Assembly: GCF_037975245.1 (NCBI RefSeq)
Contig: NC_092576.1
Location: 13,682,611 to 13,746,610, forward strand
Origin: Apostichopus japonicus
Taxonomy: Eukaryota; Echinodermata; Holothuroidea; Aspidochirotida; Stichopodidae
Direction: 5' to 3'
Length of the DNA: 64,000 nucleotides
This document shows positions 47,711 through 60,471 of this stretch, in pieces. Both the position numbers and the translations under genes were made by a program. How positions within the stretch are numbered: position 1 is the stretch's first letter; each line of letters begins with the position of its first letter. Under the pieces are notes generated by a model. It had not been told where the DNA came from, searched no databases, and saw nothing but the letters and a program-made list of their open reading frames with translations.

Positions 47711-49698
47711 CCAATACCAAACAAATGGGTCACAAGCTTAATAATAGTTATAGTTCAGACCGCCGTTCCCTACCAAGATAGCTGTCACTAGACCCCAAAA
47801 ATCAACTTTCCTTTTTTTATTCTCCAAGTCTCCTCTCCTTCGATTACTTGCTGTTTCCTCTCGTTCGGAGCGCTTCCGTTGCTTTTATACGCCGCGGTTC
47901 CCGGATCGTTCCCGTCTCGTGACAATATTCCCACGACAGACTCCTGAGAAGACCCGGCAGAACCAGCAATGTTTACAAACCCTCACGACGGTTGCTAGCT
48001 TTTATCGGCTCGGTCCTCTCATCTCAGGTCCCGCGCAGTCACGACCTTTGAACAAGCCGTTTCCGCTAACCACAACGCTCTGTGAGAGCGGACTAAGTCG
48101 CTAGTTCCCACCATAGAGATATATAAAAAAAAATGCCTGCATTACACAAGGAAATAAAAGAATTCACCTTCACTTAAATGGTTTAGCTGATTGAGGAGTG
48201 TAACGTTTCAGTCATCAGGTTACACGAGTAGACCGGTATGCTTTAGCAAGGACAAACAATTTTAGCATCTTAAGAGTTTGCAAGGCAAATAATGACAACG
48301 TTCAACTTGTCGTCCTTTAAACGTTCTCAGAGTCTGAATTTATGCACGGGTTTTTATTTAAGTTTCCCCGTAATAGCCGAGATGCTTCTATTTTATTTTA
48401 TTTACTTTTGACCCTGTGACATCGTAAATCACGGAGGCACAGCGTCCAAGCCGAGACACAAACCCAACAAATATGACGTCGATGGGTCTTACGGTTTAGG
48501 GGGAGATCGCTAAGTTTGGTACTTGACCATCATTGACTATGTACCTTTAACAATTTGCATTACCCAATGTTGTCATTTTGGTGTGTGTAAATTGCCAATT
48601 ACAAACGTTTCCAGTCATTGGTCTATCGTTACCTCACAACATCACTGTACGTGAATCTGTATAGACTTCGACATACGTGCTCGTTATTTTGCTAAAGTGA
48701 CCATCAACACCCTGTTGTATGTTATTTTAAGCTTTTCACGAAATTATTGATGATATAGATTTAAAACAATACATGGTTTCTAACTTACGAAGCACACGAA
48801 GATTGTTCAACTTGTATTGCTTACAAACTAATTGCAGCAAGCATTTGATATGGCCTATATGCTATGGCCAAACATGATTTCTGTTTTAAGGTTTTACAAC
48901 TTTCAATATTTGTGAAGTGTCAGCGTGACAATTGGGTTTATTTGATACATTGAACTTTATATTATATTCTTTACATGGCTACTGAATGCGCCTTGTTATT
49001 TACTTGATGATACTACAATGTTATTCACTGCAGCTCCGGTTTGTATAACTCTTATCATTTTGAAACCTGAGTGAAATCAACTATGTAACCCTCAAGTCAA
49101 TACAACAACAAAAAACTCGAACTGAAACAAAAACTGATTGAAATACTTGGAAAACAGAAACAATGAGTAATATGAAATGTATAACATAGGAATAATGTAA
49201 TCGAAAGTAAACATCTTAAAGTAAACGAATGAGACGATGCTAGATAATAGGTTCTATGAAATGCACCTAAGAGGAAAGAATCAAATCTATAGTGCAAAAG
49301 CAGTTCAAAGAAAGCAAAGACCGATGTTACTTGAAAGAAAAAAGACAAGAATATAAAAAAATATGTATAACAAATGTTACACAAAATGGCATGCATGTCA
49401 TCTTATTCCTGTTCGATAGATTGCTGCCAATGACAACTATAAGCCTTCCAGTGCTTACTACCATTGAATATTATCTTTGTGGAGTTTCATACGTGGGTTA
49501 TTATGTGGTAACCTCCATTAATGCATCATTTGTCAGAAGCTCCCAATAAACTGTTTTTATTAACGTTTGTATGCGTACTCATTTAAGAAAATTTACACGA
49601 TGCACATCTCATTACTTCTATTCTTATTGTTTAGTATTTTTCCCAGATCTACCATTTGCTTCGATACATATATTTATAAAAAAAAAATTCAAGTTCAG
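47711..49698. other. Intergenic, with a GC-richer patch at 47800-48110
   Basis: The patch (C/T-rich start, then a TATATAAAAAAAA stretch at 48118-48130) differs from its AT-rich surroundings and may be an old LTR or other repeat. Nothing more can be supported. Confidence 0.3.
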
Positions 49699-49893
49699 TG
49701 ACAATGGATTGCCTTACTTCGATGAGTTGTGATCAGAACTGGAAATTCGAAGACATCGTTCTTTTCCTCAGAATAGTTGTTGATGACCGATTTAAAGGAA
49801 GTTTTGAACTGTTGGATAACTATTCCCTACATGAAGGAAAATATACATGTGCGAATTCAGTAGGAGACTCCTCTGTCCATTTCTTAATCATAC
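49699..49893 (+). CDS. Orphan Ig-like domain exon or fragment
   Basis: One open frame follows an acceptor-like AAGTTCAG. It holds a first Cys (MSCDQNW) and then FELLDNYSLHEGKYTCANSV, the L..(D/H)EGxYxC signature of I/V-set Ig strands E-F. It ends with a strand-like HFLIIQ at a possible donor (AAG|GTTTGT). Only one domain is visible and the core Trp is not clear. It could be an exon of a larger Ig-superfamily gene, cut off by the retrotransposon at 50.1 kb, or a relic. Confidence 0.42.
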
Positions 49894-50100
49894 AAGGTTT
49901 GTATTCATAATAAAACTAACTTTTCTTAGAGAAGCATTCCATTTGACTACCAATTTTGAAACGGTTAGAAAATGTTGTACTGGTTTATAATTTCTTGAAG
50001 CAGTCTCAGTCTTTCGAGAAAGTTTAGAGCAACCTACAAAATATTTGTAATAAAAATTATGTTTTTTCGTTGAAAATTTTATTTCAATGTCTTTAGCGGA

Positions 50101-52112
50101 AAGATCATGCTGAATTCTATTACTGCTCGTCCGACTGTTTCATGGTATACTACCGAGTTGAAGCAGCTCAAAGTTGAGCGTAGGCGCTGTGAAAAAGTTT
50201 GGAGAAGAGACAAAACTCCTGAGAATAGGTTAAAATTCACTGAAGCTAGAGATGCTTTCAAACAAAATTATAGTGAAGCATCCGATGCCTATTATGACAA
50301 CTTGGTGGCTAACTGTGTGGGTGACGGTCGGAGGTTATATGGCGTGGTTAAATCATTCTTTGGTAAGAGTACTGATACATCCTTCCCTCCACATACGGAT
50401 AAGTTACAGCTGGCCAATGAAATTTTGCAACACTTCAACTCCAAAGTACTGAATATTCGTACTGAGCTCGATGATGAGACTACCACCTTCAGCTTCCATA
50501 GCAATTCCAACCCTCCTAGTGCCTCTCTGGAACAATTTTCGGAGGTTTCAGTATCGTATTTCTCGAAGTTACTGCAAAATTGTTCGTCGGCCAGTTGTGA
50601 CTTAGACCCAGTTCCCACAAAGATTGTTAAATATGTCAGTGCTACTCTTCTGCCTTCTATTACTAGACTTATTAATTTGTCAATAACAACCGGTGAGTTC
50701 TTGGAGTCTTGGAAGAGAGCTATAGTTTGTCCTCTCCTTAAGAAGCCTACTCTCCCACCGGAATTGAATAATCTCAGACCGGTGAGTAACCTCCAATTTA
50801 TCTCCAAGCTTGTGGAGAAAGTTGTAGCGAATCAAGTTTTGCAACATTGTAATCGTCATTGCCCTTTACCTGTATTTCAGTCCGCATATAGACAGCACTA
50901 TTCCACTGAGACTGCCTTGCTCAAGATTCATTCAGAAATCATGCAGTCTATTGATAAACAAAATGTTGTGCCTATGGTACTTCTAGACCTCAGTTCCGCC
51001 TTTGATACGGTAGATCATTCTGTTTTGGTGAACATTTTGGAACATGACTTTGGTATTAAGAACACTGCACTCAACTGGTTCATCAATTACCTTAGGACCA
51101 GGTCACAGTTTGTCTCGCCAGATGGTGTATATTCCGAGGAAATCCCTGTCGAGCATGGAGTTCCACAAGGCTCGTGTCTAGGTCAGCTGTGTTTCACGCT
51201 GTTTACTGCATCTCTATTTAATGTCATTTCTACACATCTGGACACAGGTGTTGCTTATGCTGATGATACTCAGTTGATTCACAGCCTTAAACCGCAGCAT
51301 AACACCACAGAAATCGATGCTTTCAATCTTATGCAAAATTGTATCTCTGATATTAGGGATTGGATGGCTGCTCATAAATTGAAGCTGAACGAAAGTAAAA
51401 CTGAGTTCATTTTTCTTGGCACTCCAGTCCAGCTCACAAAGGTCGTCAATAAATCTATCAGGGTTGGTGGTGCTTCCATTGCTTCTTGTGATCAAGTCCG
51501 CAACCTCGGGGTTATTTTCGACAAACACATGAAAATGGATAAACATATCAGTAAAGTTTGCAAGACTAGTTTCTATTATATTTTTAATTTAAAGAAGATT
51601 AGGAAACATATGTCTTCTAGAACTATGAGCACATTGGTTCATTCATTCATTCACAGCCATTTGGATTATTGCAATAGTTTGCTCTATGGTATTCCAGGGT
51701 GTCTGATCAGAGACTGCAACGTCTGCAGAACAGCGCAGCCAGGCTTGTTGTAGACTGCTATGACTTCAACACACCATCGTTGAGTTTCCTCCATTCTTTG
51801 CACTGGTTGCCAGTTGAATTCAGAATTAAGTTCAAAGTACTGCTCCTGGTGTATAAGTGTATTCATGGAATGGCACCCGCCTATTTGTCGGACGATCTGT
51901 CCTTCCAGGTCAATACTCGTTATACCTTGCGTTCTAGCAATACACTCACTCTCACTGTTCCCAGAACTAAACTGAAAACCTATGGCGACCGTGCCTTTCC
52001 ATCAGCCGGGCCCAAGCTCTGGAATGGTCTGCCCATATCTGTGCGGAGTTCTCCCATTCTCAATCAGTTCAAGTCCTGCTTGAAGACTCATTTTTTCAAG
52101 TTGGCTTTCTAA
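50101..52112 (+). mobile_element. CR1/L2-like non-LTR retrotransposon, 5'-truncated, frameshifted
   Basis: The 548-codon frame (50107-51753) starts in the linker between endonuclease and reverse transcriptase; no endonuclease is seen upstream. Reverse transcriptase motifs appear in order: NNLRPVSNLQFISKLVEK, FQSAYRQHYSTETALL, LLDLSSAFDTVDH (catalytic Asp), VPQGSCLG, and AYADDTQL with the YADD box near residue 385. At about 51695-51700 the frame shifts. The C-terminal part continues to 52112 with LHWLPVEFRIKFK, YKCIHGMAPAYL and PKLWNGLP, which are typical of CR1/L2-type elements. The copy is therefore inactive but young, with the rest of the frame open. It may have landed just downstream of an Ig-like exon. 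Confidence 0.92.
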
Positions 52113-52322
52113 GTTCATTTAATATTATTATTATTCGACAGGCGTGTTAAGCTTATGCTGTAACTTGGCACATTATTTATGCTTTCAGAGGCTCGTGATC
52201 TTTGGCCTTTTGAAATCCAATGGCATTTCTGAGATTGGATTTTCAGTTTTCAAATGGAAGGGCGAAGTTCAAATAAGTCATCTGTTTTTGTAACCTTTTA
52301 ATCCGTTTTCCTTCCTCATCAA

Positions 52323-52631
<309 letters not shown>

Positions 52632-53717
52632 TTACGATTTTTACACAACCTGTGATACGATTTTCATTAATAACTGCCCGTGGTTAAAGACGTTTGGCCA
52701 AATAAATTCGTTATTGGACACAATATCACATTTTGAAGTTCTGTTAATCACGACAGGAAATGAATATTTAGGGTGCGAGAGCGATTATTACTACCAGTTG
52801 TCTTGATCTCCCCGATTTAGTTTTAATTTTCATGCATGAAGTATTCTATTACAAACCAAAACCAACCATTACTCATATATGATTGGGCGTTCTGTTTGCT
52901 AATTTATAGCAACAGCCTAGAGTGTTACTCTAATAAAATACTACGCATACCTTCAAAAGCAAATACCTACTCAAGTTCTTACACCCTTCCCCAGGTTCCT
53001 ATGCCTACATTAACTTTGAAGAACAAATTTATGGTGAACGAGAAATTGTTTTCAAAACTGAGAGAAGAAATTTTAAGTTTGGTTAACTTATTTTTAATTT
53101 TCGTTTTCAAATAAGTGTTATGGAAGATTTTTTGACTATTTCAGAGAAGACGATATTTAGGGAATTGTATTTCCGTCCGTTTTGGTAAGAATGACATAGT
53201 CATAGCACTCTAGCACAATGGGAAGCCACATCCTGTAAGAGAAAGACTATACCAATGTTAAATATAAACAAAGTTCACTAGATTATACTGTTTGTTCAGT
53301 TCAGTGTTCCTAGCTTATCTTGGATGCATGTAAACAAAACTGTGATATCATTGCCTGCGAATGGATAATAACTGATCATAAACAATTATAAAATCGCTCT
53401 ATAATCTAAAAGTAGCTCGCTATCCCTTTGGACAAATACATTATGACCTATGATGCACCTGGTATATTATCTTTTAATTGATTTGGTTGACACAGTCACT
53501 TTGAAACTGCAAAGTCCATATACAACACAAATGTACAAAAAGCCATGGTTAAGGAAATATCACATGCTTATGACATTTAGAAGACAAAAAGTGTTTCGAA
53601 CTTTGTAGACTACACTTGCAAATGAGGGATTATTTCCAAGATATATAAGGCTAGGCGAATAAATAAAGCTCTAACTACAGAGAATAAATTAACAACTATA
53701 GTGTAATTATCACCATA

Positions 53718-53719
<2 letters not shown>
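52632..53719. other. Intergenic, no feature recognised
   Basis: A 92-codon plus frame (52836-53114) has no motif or splice context. Confidence 0.45.
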
Positions 53720-53765
<46 letters not shown>

Positions 53766-53880
53766 CATACATACATACATACATACATACATACATACAT
53801 ACATACATACATACATACATACACACATACATACACGCATACATACATACATACATACATACATACATACATACATACAT

Positions 53881-53933
<53 letters not shown>

Positions 53934-53987
53934 AATATATATATATATATTTATATATATATATATTTATATATATATATATGTATA

Positions 53988-54074
<87 letters not shown>
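53720..54074 (+). repeat. Compound microsatellite (TA)n-(CATA)n-(CA)n-(TA)n
   Basis: TA to 53760, CATA tetranucleotide repeats to about 53897 with CACACATAC and ACACGCATAC variants, CA to 53916, then TA with AAATA/GTATA interruptions to 54074. Confidence 0.97.
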
Positions 54075-54078
<4 letters not shown>

Positions 54079-54090
54079 TAGACCGTTGGG

Positions 54091-55760
54091 CACTTAGGGC
54101 AGCAGTTGCAATTTAATGTTATTGTTTCACACTGGACCATTGTAAAGACTCCAGTTTGATTCCTTTTAATAATTATCCTTTTGCAAAATACAAATACCAA
54201 GGATTTTAATTAAATAATTAATTAATTGTACACAAACACACTTAGGGCGACAAATAGATGTCGCCCTAAGTGCATCTCAGTGAATTTAACTGTGAAACAG
54301 CACTTTGGGCGACATCGCATCAAATAACACTTAGGACGACATTGGCAATTTAGTGTAATTTCATCACATTGGATGATTGTTAGGACTCCAGTATGAGTAC
54401 TATTTATAATAATGCCTTTGAAGTATATATATAGCAAAGAATTAAATTAATTAATTAATTAATTACACATATACAAGTAATACAATGCTATTTTGTCTCA
54501 CTGGACCACTGTAAGGACTCCAGTGTGGGTACTATTGATAGAAATTCCTTTGTAAAACAATATAGCAAGTAATTCAACTAATTAATCAATTAATTAATAA
54601 CACATATACATGTTGGCGTATGTGAATTTAGCTCTTTGCACACCGCTTGGTCAACATATCATAAAATCAGCACATAGAACGACATTGGCAATTAAATGTA
54701 TATTTCATCAAACTGGACCACTGTTAGAACTCCAGTATGGGTACTATTGAAAGTAATCCCTTTGAAAATTAAATATAGCAAATAATCTCATTAACTAAGT
54801 AATTAATTACACATATACGAGTTGTCCTATGTAAATGTATTTCTTTTCACAACACTTAGGGCGACATAGCATAAAAACAACACTTAGAGCGACATTGGCA
54901 ATTTAATGTTATATCATCACACTGGACCACTGTTAGGACTCCAGTATGGATACTATTGAAAGTAATCCCTTTGAAAATAAATATAGCAAATAATCTCATT
55001 AACTAAGTAATTAATTACATATATACGAGTTGTCCTATGTGAATTTATCTCTTTTCACAACACTTAGGGCGACATAGCATAAAAACAACACTTAGAGCGA
55101 CATTGGCAATTTAATGTTATATCATCACATTGGACCACTGTTAGGACTCCAGTATGGGTACTATTGAAAGTTATCCCTTTGTAAAATAAATATAGCAAAT
55201 AATTTAATTAACTAAGTAATTAATTACACATGTACTAGTTGTCCTATGTGAATTTATCTCTTTTCACAACACTCAGGGCGACATACCATAAAAACAACCC
55301 TTAAGAGCGACATTGGCAATTTAATGTTATATCATCACACTGGACCACTGTTAGGACTCCAGTATGGGTACTATTGAAAGTAATCCCTTTGAAAATAAAT
55401 ATAGCAAATAATCTCATTAAGTAAGTAATTAATTACATATATACGAGTTGTCCTATGTGAATTTATCTCTTTTCACAACACTTAGGGCGACATAGGAAAA
55501 AAACAACACTTAGAGCGACATTGGCAATTTAATGTTATATCATCACACTGGACCACTGTTAGGACTCCAGTATGGGTACTATTGAAAGTTATCCCTTTGA
55601 AAAATAAATATAGCAAATAATTTAATTAACTAAGTAAGTAATTACACATATATACGAGTTGTCCGATGTGAATTTATCTCTTTTCACAACACTTAGGGCG
55701 ACATAGCATAAAAGCAACACTTAGGGCGACTTAAGAAATTGAATGTAATTCCATCACACT
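54091..55760 (+). repeat. Tandem array, about 209-bp unit
   Basis: CTTAGGGCGACAT recurs at 54855, 55063, 55272 (CTCAGGG), 55481 and 55692, a spacing of 208-211. More degenerate units lie before 54855. Each unit also has GGACCACTGTTAGGACTCCA and an AATTAATTA stretch. Confidence 0.88.
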
Positions 55761-56589
55761 GGACCACAGGACAGGGGCACATACTCAAAAACCACTGCAG
55801 TGGTAGCCCAAGATGTCTGCTTTGTTAATCATAAAAATAGCTTCTGATACCTTCTTAAAAATAACAGTGACCATAATAATGTGAACATTTGGTGTAAGTA
55901 TATACTGAGAATAAAAAGCTTTGAAGAGGTTCAATCCAAATCATAATAACAAATGAGGAATAAAACTGTCTTTATGTTGATGTGACAAGGATTTACAGAA
56001 CCAAAATAATGGCAAGTTCTTCTCAATGTCAAGAAATATTTAAAAATTTCTTGAATATGCAAACTCTTGTCATACCCATTAAACAATATTCAAAGAACAC
56101 AATTGTTAGAGGAGATACTAGTTAGGCTTTTTGAAAATCTAAAACTTGAGCACATGCTTGAGTATAAAGTGCAAGAATGCCTTCACTCAAGATGTTTTCA
56201 CTGTAAAAGATTATAAAAAGAGGGAGCACCAACCTAAACATTACTGAGTTTATAGATAAATTCATTATCTATTACCATTGTTAAAACATTATGTTGCAAA
56301 GGTCTCTTTGTAAGAAAAGTAAACTGTGACCTTTGGGTGCATGCCCAAAGGAATTTCAATGACAAAAAATGTTGAATTCATATCGAAAATATTTCCAGGT
56401 ATGTTCTTTATAAAGTTGTATGAACTGGTCTTCTTAACCCACCCCTCCCCCTATCCACATGACAAGGTTTCTTGTTGGGTTGGAAGTAGATCACTTTTGC
56501 ATATTTTAGTGGAGCTATGTTATGTTTCTCAAAGAATTGCATAAAAAGTTCATGTTTTGGTCCCTACATTCACTCAAATGTCCAATGAA
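55761..56589. other. Spacer between two tandem arrays
   Basis: Unique-looking AT-rich DNA between the 209-bp and 146-bp arrays; no gene seen. Confidence 0.45.
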
Positions 56590-59130
56590 TTCTAAAGCGA
56601 TTCTAACACCTGACGTCACACAGTCACATTCTGGAGGCAAGGGTGTCAAGGGAGCATCAATGTAGACCGGGAGCCCATAGGGTGTGGTTAGCTGCAGAGG
56701 TAACCAATTGCCTTGTACATCACAATGTTCACAGTGCATTCCTGTACATGAAACCAGACGACTGGCAAACCGGCTGTGGTGGGTGTGGCTGGGAAAGCAA
56801 TTTTAAAGTCACCTAAAAGCTAACCTAGATCAGCTTTCATGGTAACCACATCAAAGTAAATACAATGTGTCAGGTATGGCCCCAAGAGCAACAAATGGCC
56901 ATCGCCAGTAATTATTGGTGGTGGGGTAGCTTTGCCAGCCTCACGGATGACCTAGGTCAGCTCATGAGTTAACCGCTTGAAACCTACTGGAAAATGATGG
57001 TTAGGACTTCAGATACAAGGGATGGGCATTTCCAGTCATTTTTATTGGTGGGTACCCCTACCAGTAGACCCCCAAAATGCCCATCCCCTCATTTACCTAG
57101 GTCAGCTCATGAAGTAACCAGTTGAAAACTACTGGAAAATGATTAGCAGGACTCTATATGTAAGGGATGGGCATTTCCAGTAATTTCTATTAGTAGGGTA
57201 CCCCTGCAAGTAGACCCCCAAAATGCCAATCCCATCATTGACCTAGGTGAGCTCATGATGTAACCAGTTGAAACCTGCTGGAAAATGATAGGTATCACTT
57301 CATATGTAAGGTTTGGGCATTTCCAGAAATTTCTATTAGTGGGATACACGTGCCAGTAGGCCCCCAAAAAGCCCATCCCCTCATTGAACTAGGTCAGCTC
57401 ATGAAGTATCCAGTTAAAAACTACCGGAAAATAATTGGAAGGACTCTATATGTGAGGGATGGGCAATTCCAGTAATTTCTATTAGTGGGGTACCCCTGCC
57501 AGTAGACCCCCAAAATGCCCATCCCATCATTGACCTCGGTCAGCTCATGAAGTAACCAGTTGAAAACTACTGGAAAATGACTGGCAGGACTCTATATGTG
57601 AGGGATGGGCATTTCCAGTAATTTCTATTAGTGGGGAACCCCTGCCAGGAGACCCCAAAAAGCCCATCCCCTCATTGACCTAGGTCGGCTCAGAAGGTAA
57701 CCAGTTGAAACCTACTGGAAAATGATAGGTATCACTTCATATGTAAGGGATGTGCATTTCGAGAAATTTCTATTAGTGGGGTACCCCTGCCAGTAGACCC
57801 CCAAAATGCCCATCCCCTCATTGACCTAGGTGAGCTCATGATGTAACCAGTTGAAACCTACTGAAAAATGAAAGGTATCACTCATATGTAAGGTTTGGGC
57901 ATTTCCAGAAATTTCTATTAGTGGGGTACACGTGCCAGTAGACCCCCCAAAAGCCCATCCCCTCATTGACCTAGGTCAGCTCATGAAGTAACCAGTTAAA
58001 AACTGTCGGAAAATAATTGGCAGGACTCTATATGTAAGGGATGGGCATTTCCAGTAATTTAAATTAGTGGGGTACCCCTGCCAGTAGACCCCCAAAATGC
58101 CCATCCCCTCATTTACCTAGGTCGGCTCATGAAGTAACCAGTTGAAAACTACTGGAAAATGATTAGCAGGACTCTATATGTGAGGGATGGGCATTTCCAG
58201 AATTTTCTATTAGTGGGGAACCCCTGCCAGTAGACCCCCAAAAAGCCCATCCCCTCATTTACCTAGGTCGGCTCATAAGGTAACCAGTTGATACCTACTG
58301 GAAAATGATAGGTATCACTTCATATGTAAGGGATGGGCATTTCCAGAAATTTCTATTAGTGGGGTACCTCTGCCAGTAGACCCCCAAAATGCCAATCCAC
58401 CTCATTGACCTAGGTGAGCTCATGATGTAACCAGTTGAAACCTACTGGAAAATGATAGGTATCACTCATATGTAAGGTTTGGGCATTTCCAGAAATTTCT
58501 ATTAGTGGGATACACGTGCCAGTAGGCCCCCAAAAAGCCCATCCCCTCATTGACCTAGGTCAGCACATGAAGTATCCAGTTAAAAACTGCCGGAAAATAA
58601 TTGGAAGGACTCTATATGTAAGGTATGGGCAATTCCAGTAATTAATATTAGTGTGGTATCCCTGCCAGTAGACCCCCAAAATGCCCATCCCCTCATTGAC
58701 CTAGGTCAGCTCATGAAGTAACCAGTTGAAAACTACTGAAAAATGATTAGCAGGACTCTATATGTTAGGGATGGGCATTTCCAGAATTTTCTATTAGTGG
58801 GGAACCCCTGCAAGTAGACCCCCAAAAAGCCCATCCCCTCATTGACATAGGTCGGCTCATGATGTAACCAGTTGAAACCTACTGGAAAATGATAGGTATC
58901 ACTCATATGTAAGGTTTGGGCATTTCCAGAAATTTTTTTTAGTGGGATACACGTGCCAGTAGGCCCCCAAAAAGCCCATCCCCTCATTGACCTAGGTCAG
59001 CTCATGAAGTATCCAGTTAACAACTGCCGGAAAATAATTAGCTGGACTCTATATGTGAGGGATGGGCATTTCCAGAAATTTCTATTAGTGTGATACCCCT
59101 GCCAGTAGACCCCCAAAATGCCCATCCCCA
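56590..59130 (+). repeat. Repetitive element with a 146-bp tandem array (about 14-15 units)
   Basis: A unique head (56590-57000) is followed by units containing CCCATCCCCTCATTGACCTA, CCAGTTGAAAACTACTGG and GGGATGGGCATTTCCAG, with spacing 145-147. Alternate units differ in the same way (a 'tatcacttcatatg' type and a 'ggactctatatg' type), which suggests growth by dimers. The same head with about two units lies inverted at 22366-22890. Confidence 0.88.
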
Positions 59131-60112
59131 ATCATCTCCACCCAAACTACTTTTCTCCCAAAATGTTATATCTATAATTATATATATACATGCAAGGCAT
59201 ACTTAAAGATAGGATATAGCAAAGTTTTGTGCAGCTTCAGCACTTTCGGATATATATTTTTTAAATTCATAACAGAGTCAATACAATATTTGAATGTTTG
59301 TTAGCCAATATATTAATATTTATGGTATTACGTAATAATAAAAGTCCAAAACCAACATAAACTTTGCTTACAAAGTAATGACCTTTAGTACAATACAATA
59401 TTTGTGTAATCAGCTAGGGCTCTTATATCGCTTACTGAAATATTCAACTTGTCTCAACTTTGCCAACCAATAATTCTCCAATGGTGCAGTATCAGCCAAT
59501 ACTGCAATCCTTCTCATCCACAAAAGTATGTGACTTTGTGAGCTTTGGAATTATCATCCTGGCATTTTTTAATATTAAAGGTATAATGTCATGAAATTCA
59601 ATGCAAAATGCAGTCAAGTAGTATTTTAGTTTGTAAACATTGGTGCATACATCAGCATCCTAAACACATGTGTTTGTTGTACCATTTATGTTGCATGATC
59701 ATCTGCAGTGGATCAGATCATGATTGCACAGGAGAATACTTGTCAGCCTACAGCTGGTTTACAAACACCACTTGTTAAACGCTCATACTGGCATTACTGT
59801 TTTTGAAAGAAGATGCAATATGAACCACAGAAAAGAATGCATATTTATTTCATTAGATGCAGACAATGAAGAATTTCATTGATTTCCAATGCATATTTAT
59901 ATACTCTCTTCATAACATGTGAAAACAGTATTCTGTATGTATAATTTGTAAAGGTTTTGTAGAACTAGGTGTTAAGCATTAGCAGTACATCCGTTTGGAA
60001 TGCATTATGGGCTCTGTTTTGGTGTCAACACAATAACAGACTAAAACCTGCTAAATGTAGCACTTTATCATCAGGTTTTTAGTGCAATTATGTGGAAATG
60101 ACAACCAGCTAA
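59131..60112. other. Intergenic, no feature recognised
   Basis: AT-rich DNA between the 146-bp array and the transposon nest. Confidence 0.5.
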
Positions 60113-60471
60113 CAGGGGCGTACCCAGGGGGGGGGGGGCGCAACAGGCGCGCGCCCCCCCTATTGGCCGTCACCACCAAAAAAAAAAAGATTAGCAAAAA
60201 AAAAAAAAAATTGATGACGACTTTTATGTGAGATGTCGGTGATCGCTCAACCCCCCCCCCCCCTCCCGTATGCTTTATTTTTTGTTTGCCAAAAAAAGGT
60301 TCTGGCGAAGTTTGGCGGCATATGAGTTTTAGAAACATAGATGGTAATTGTGTTTGTATTATCACTATAAACACTAAGTGACATGCCAGCCATACTAAAT
60401 TGTGCATTTTGTGTCCATATTTACTGGAAATGTTGCTTATTATTTAGGTCGAAAAATGGATAACATATGGC

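Noticed and set aside
51699-52112. Separate gene encoding a 137-aa protein
   Set aside because: It is the frameshifted C-terminal part of the retrotransposon protein.
53761-53917. CRISPR-like regular repeats
   Set aside because: Simple CATA/CA microsatellite without spacers; the DNA is eukaryotic.
54091-55760. CRISPR or rDNA spacer array
   Set aside because: Units are 209 bp and contiguous without unique spacers; no rRNA sequence is present.
56515-58987. Minus-strand frames with repeating peptides
   Set aside because: Translations of the 146-bp tandem array; the unit length is not a multiple of three and frames break.
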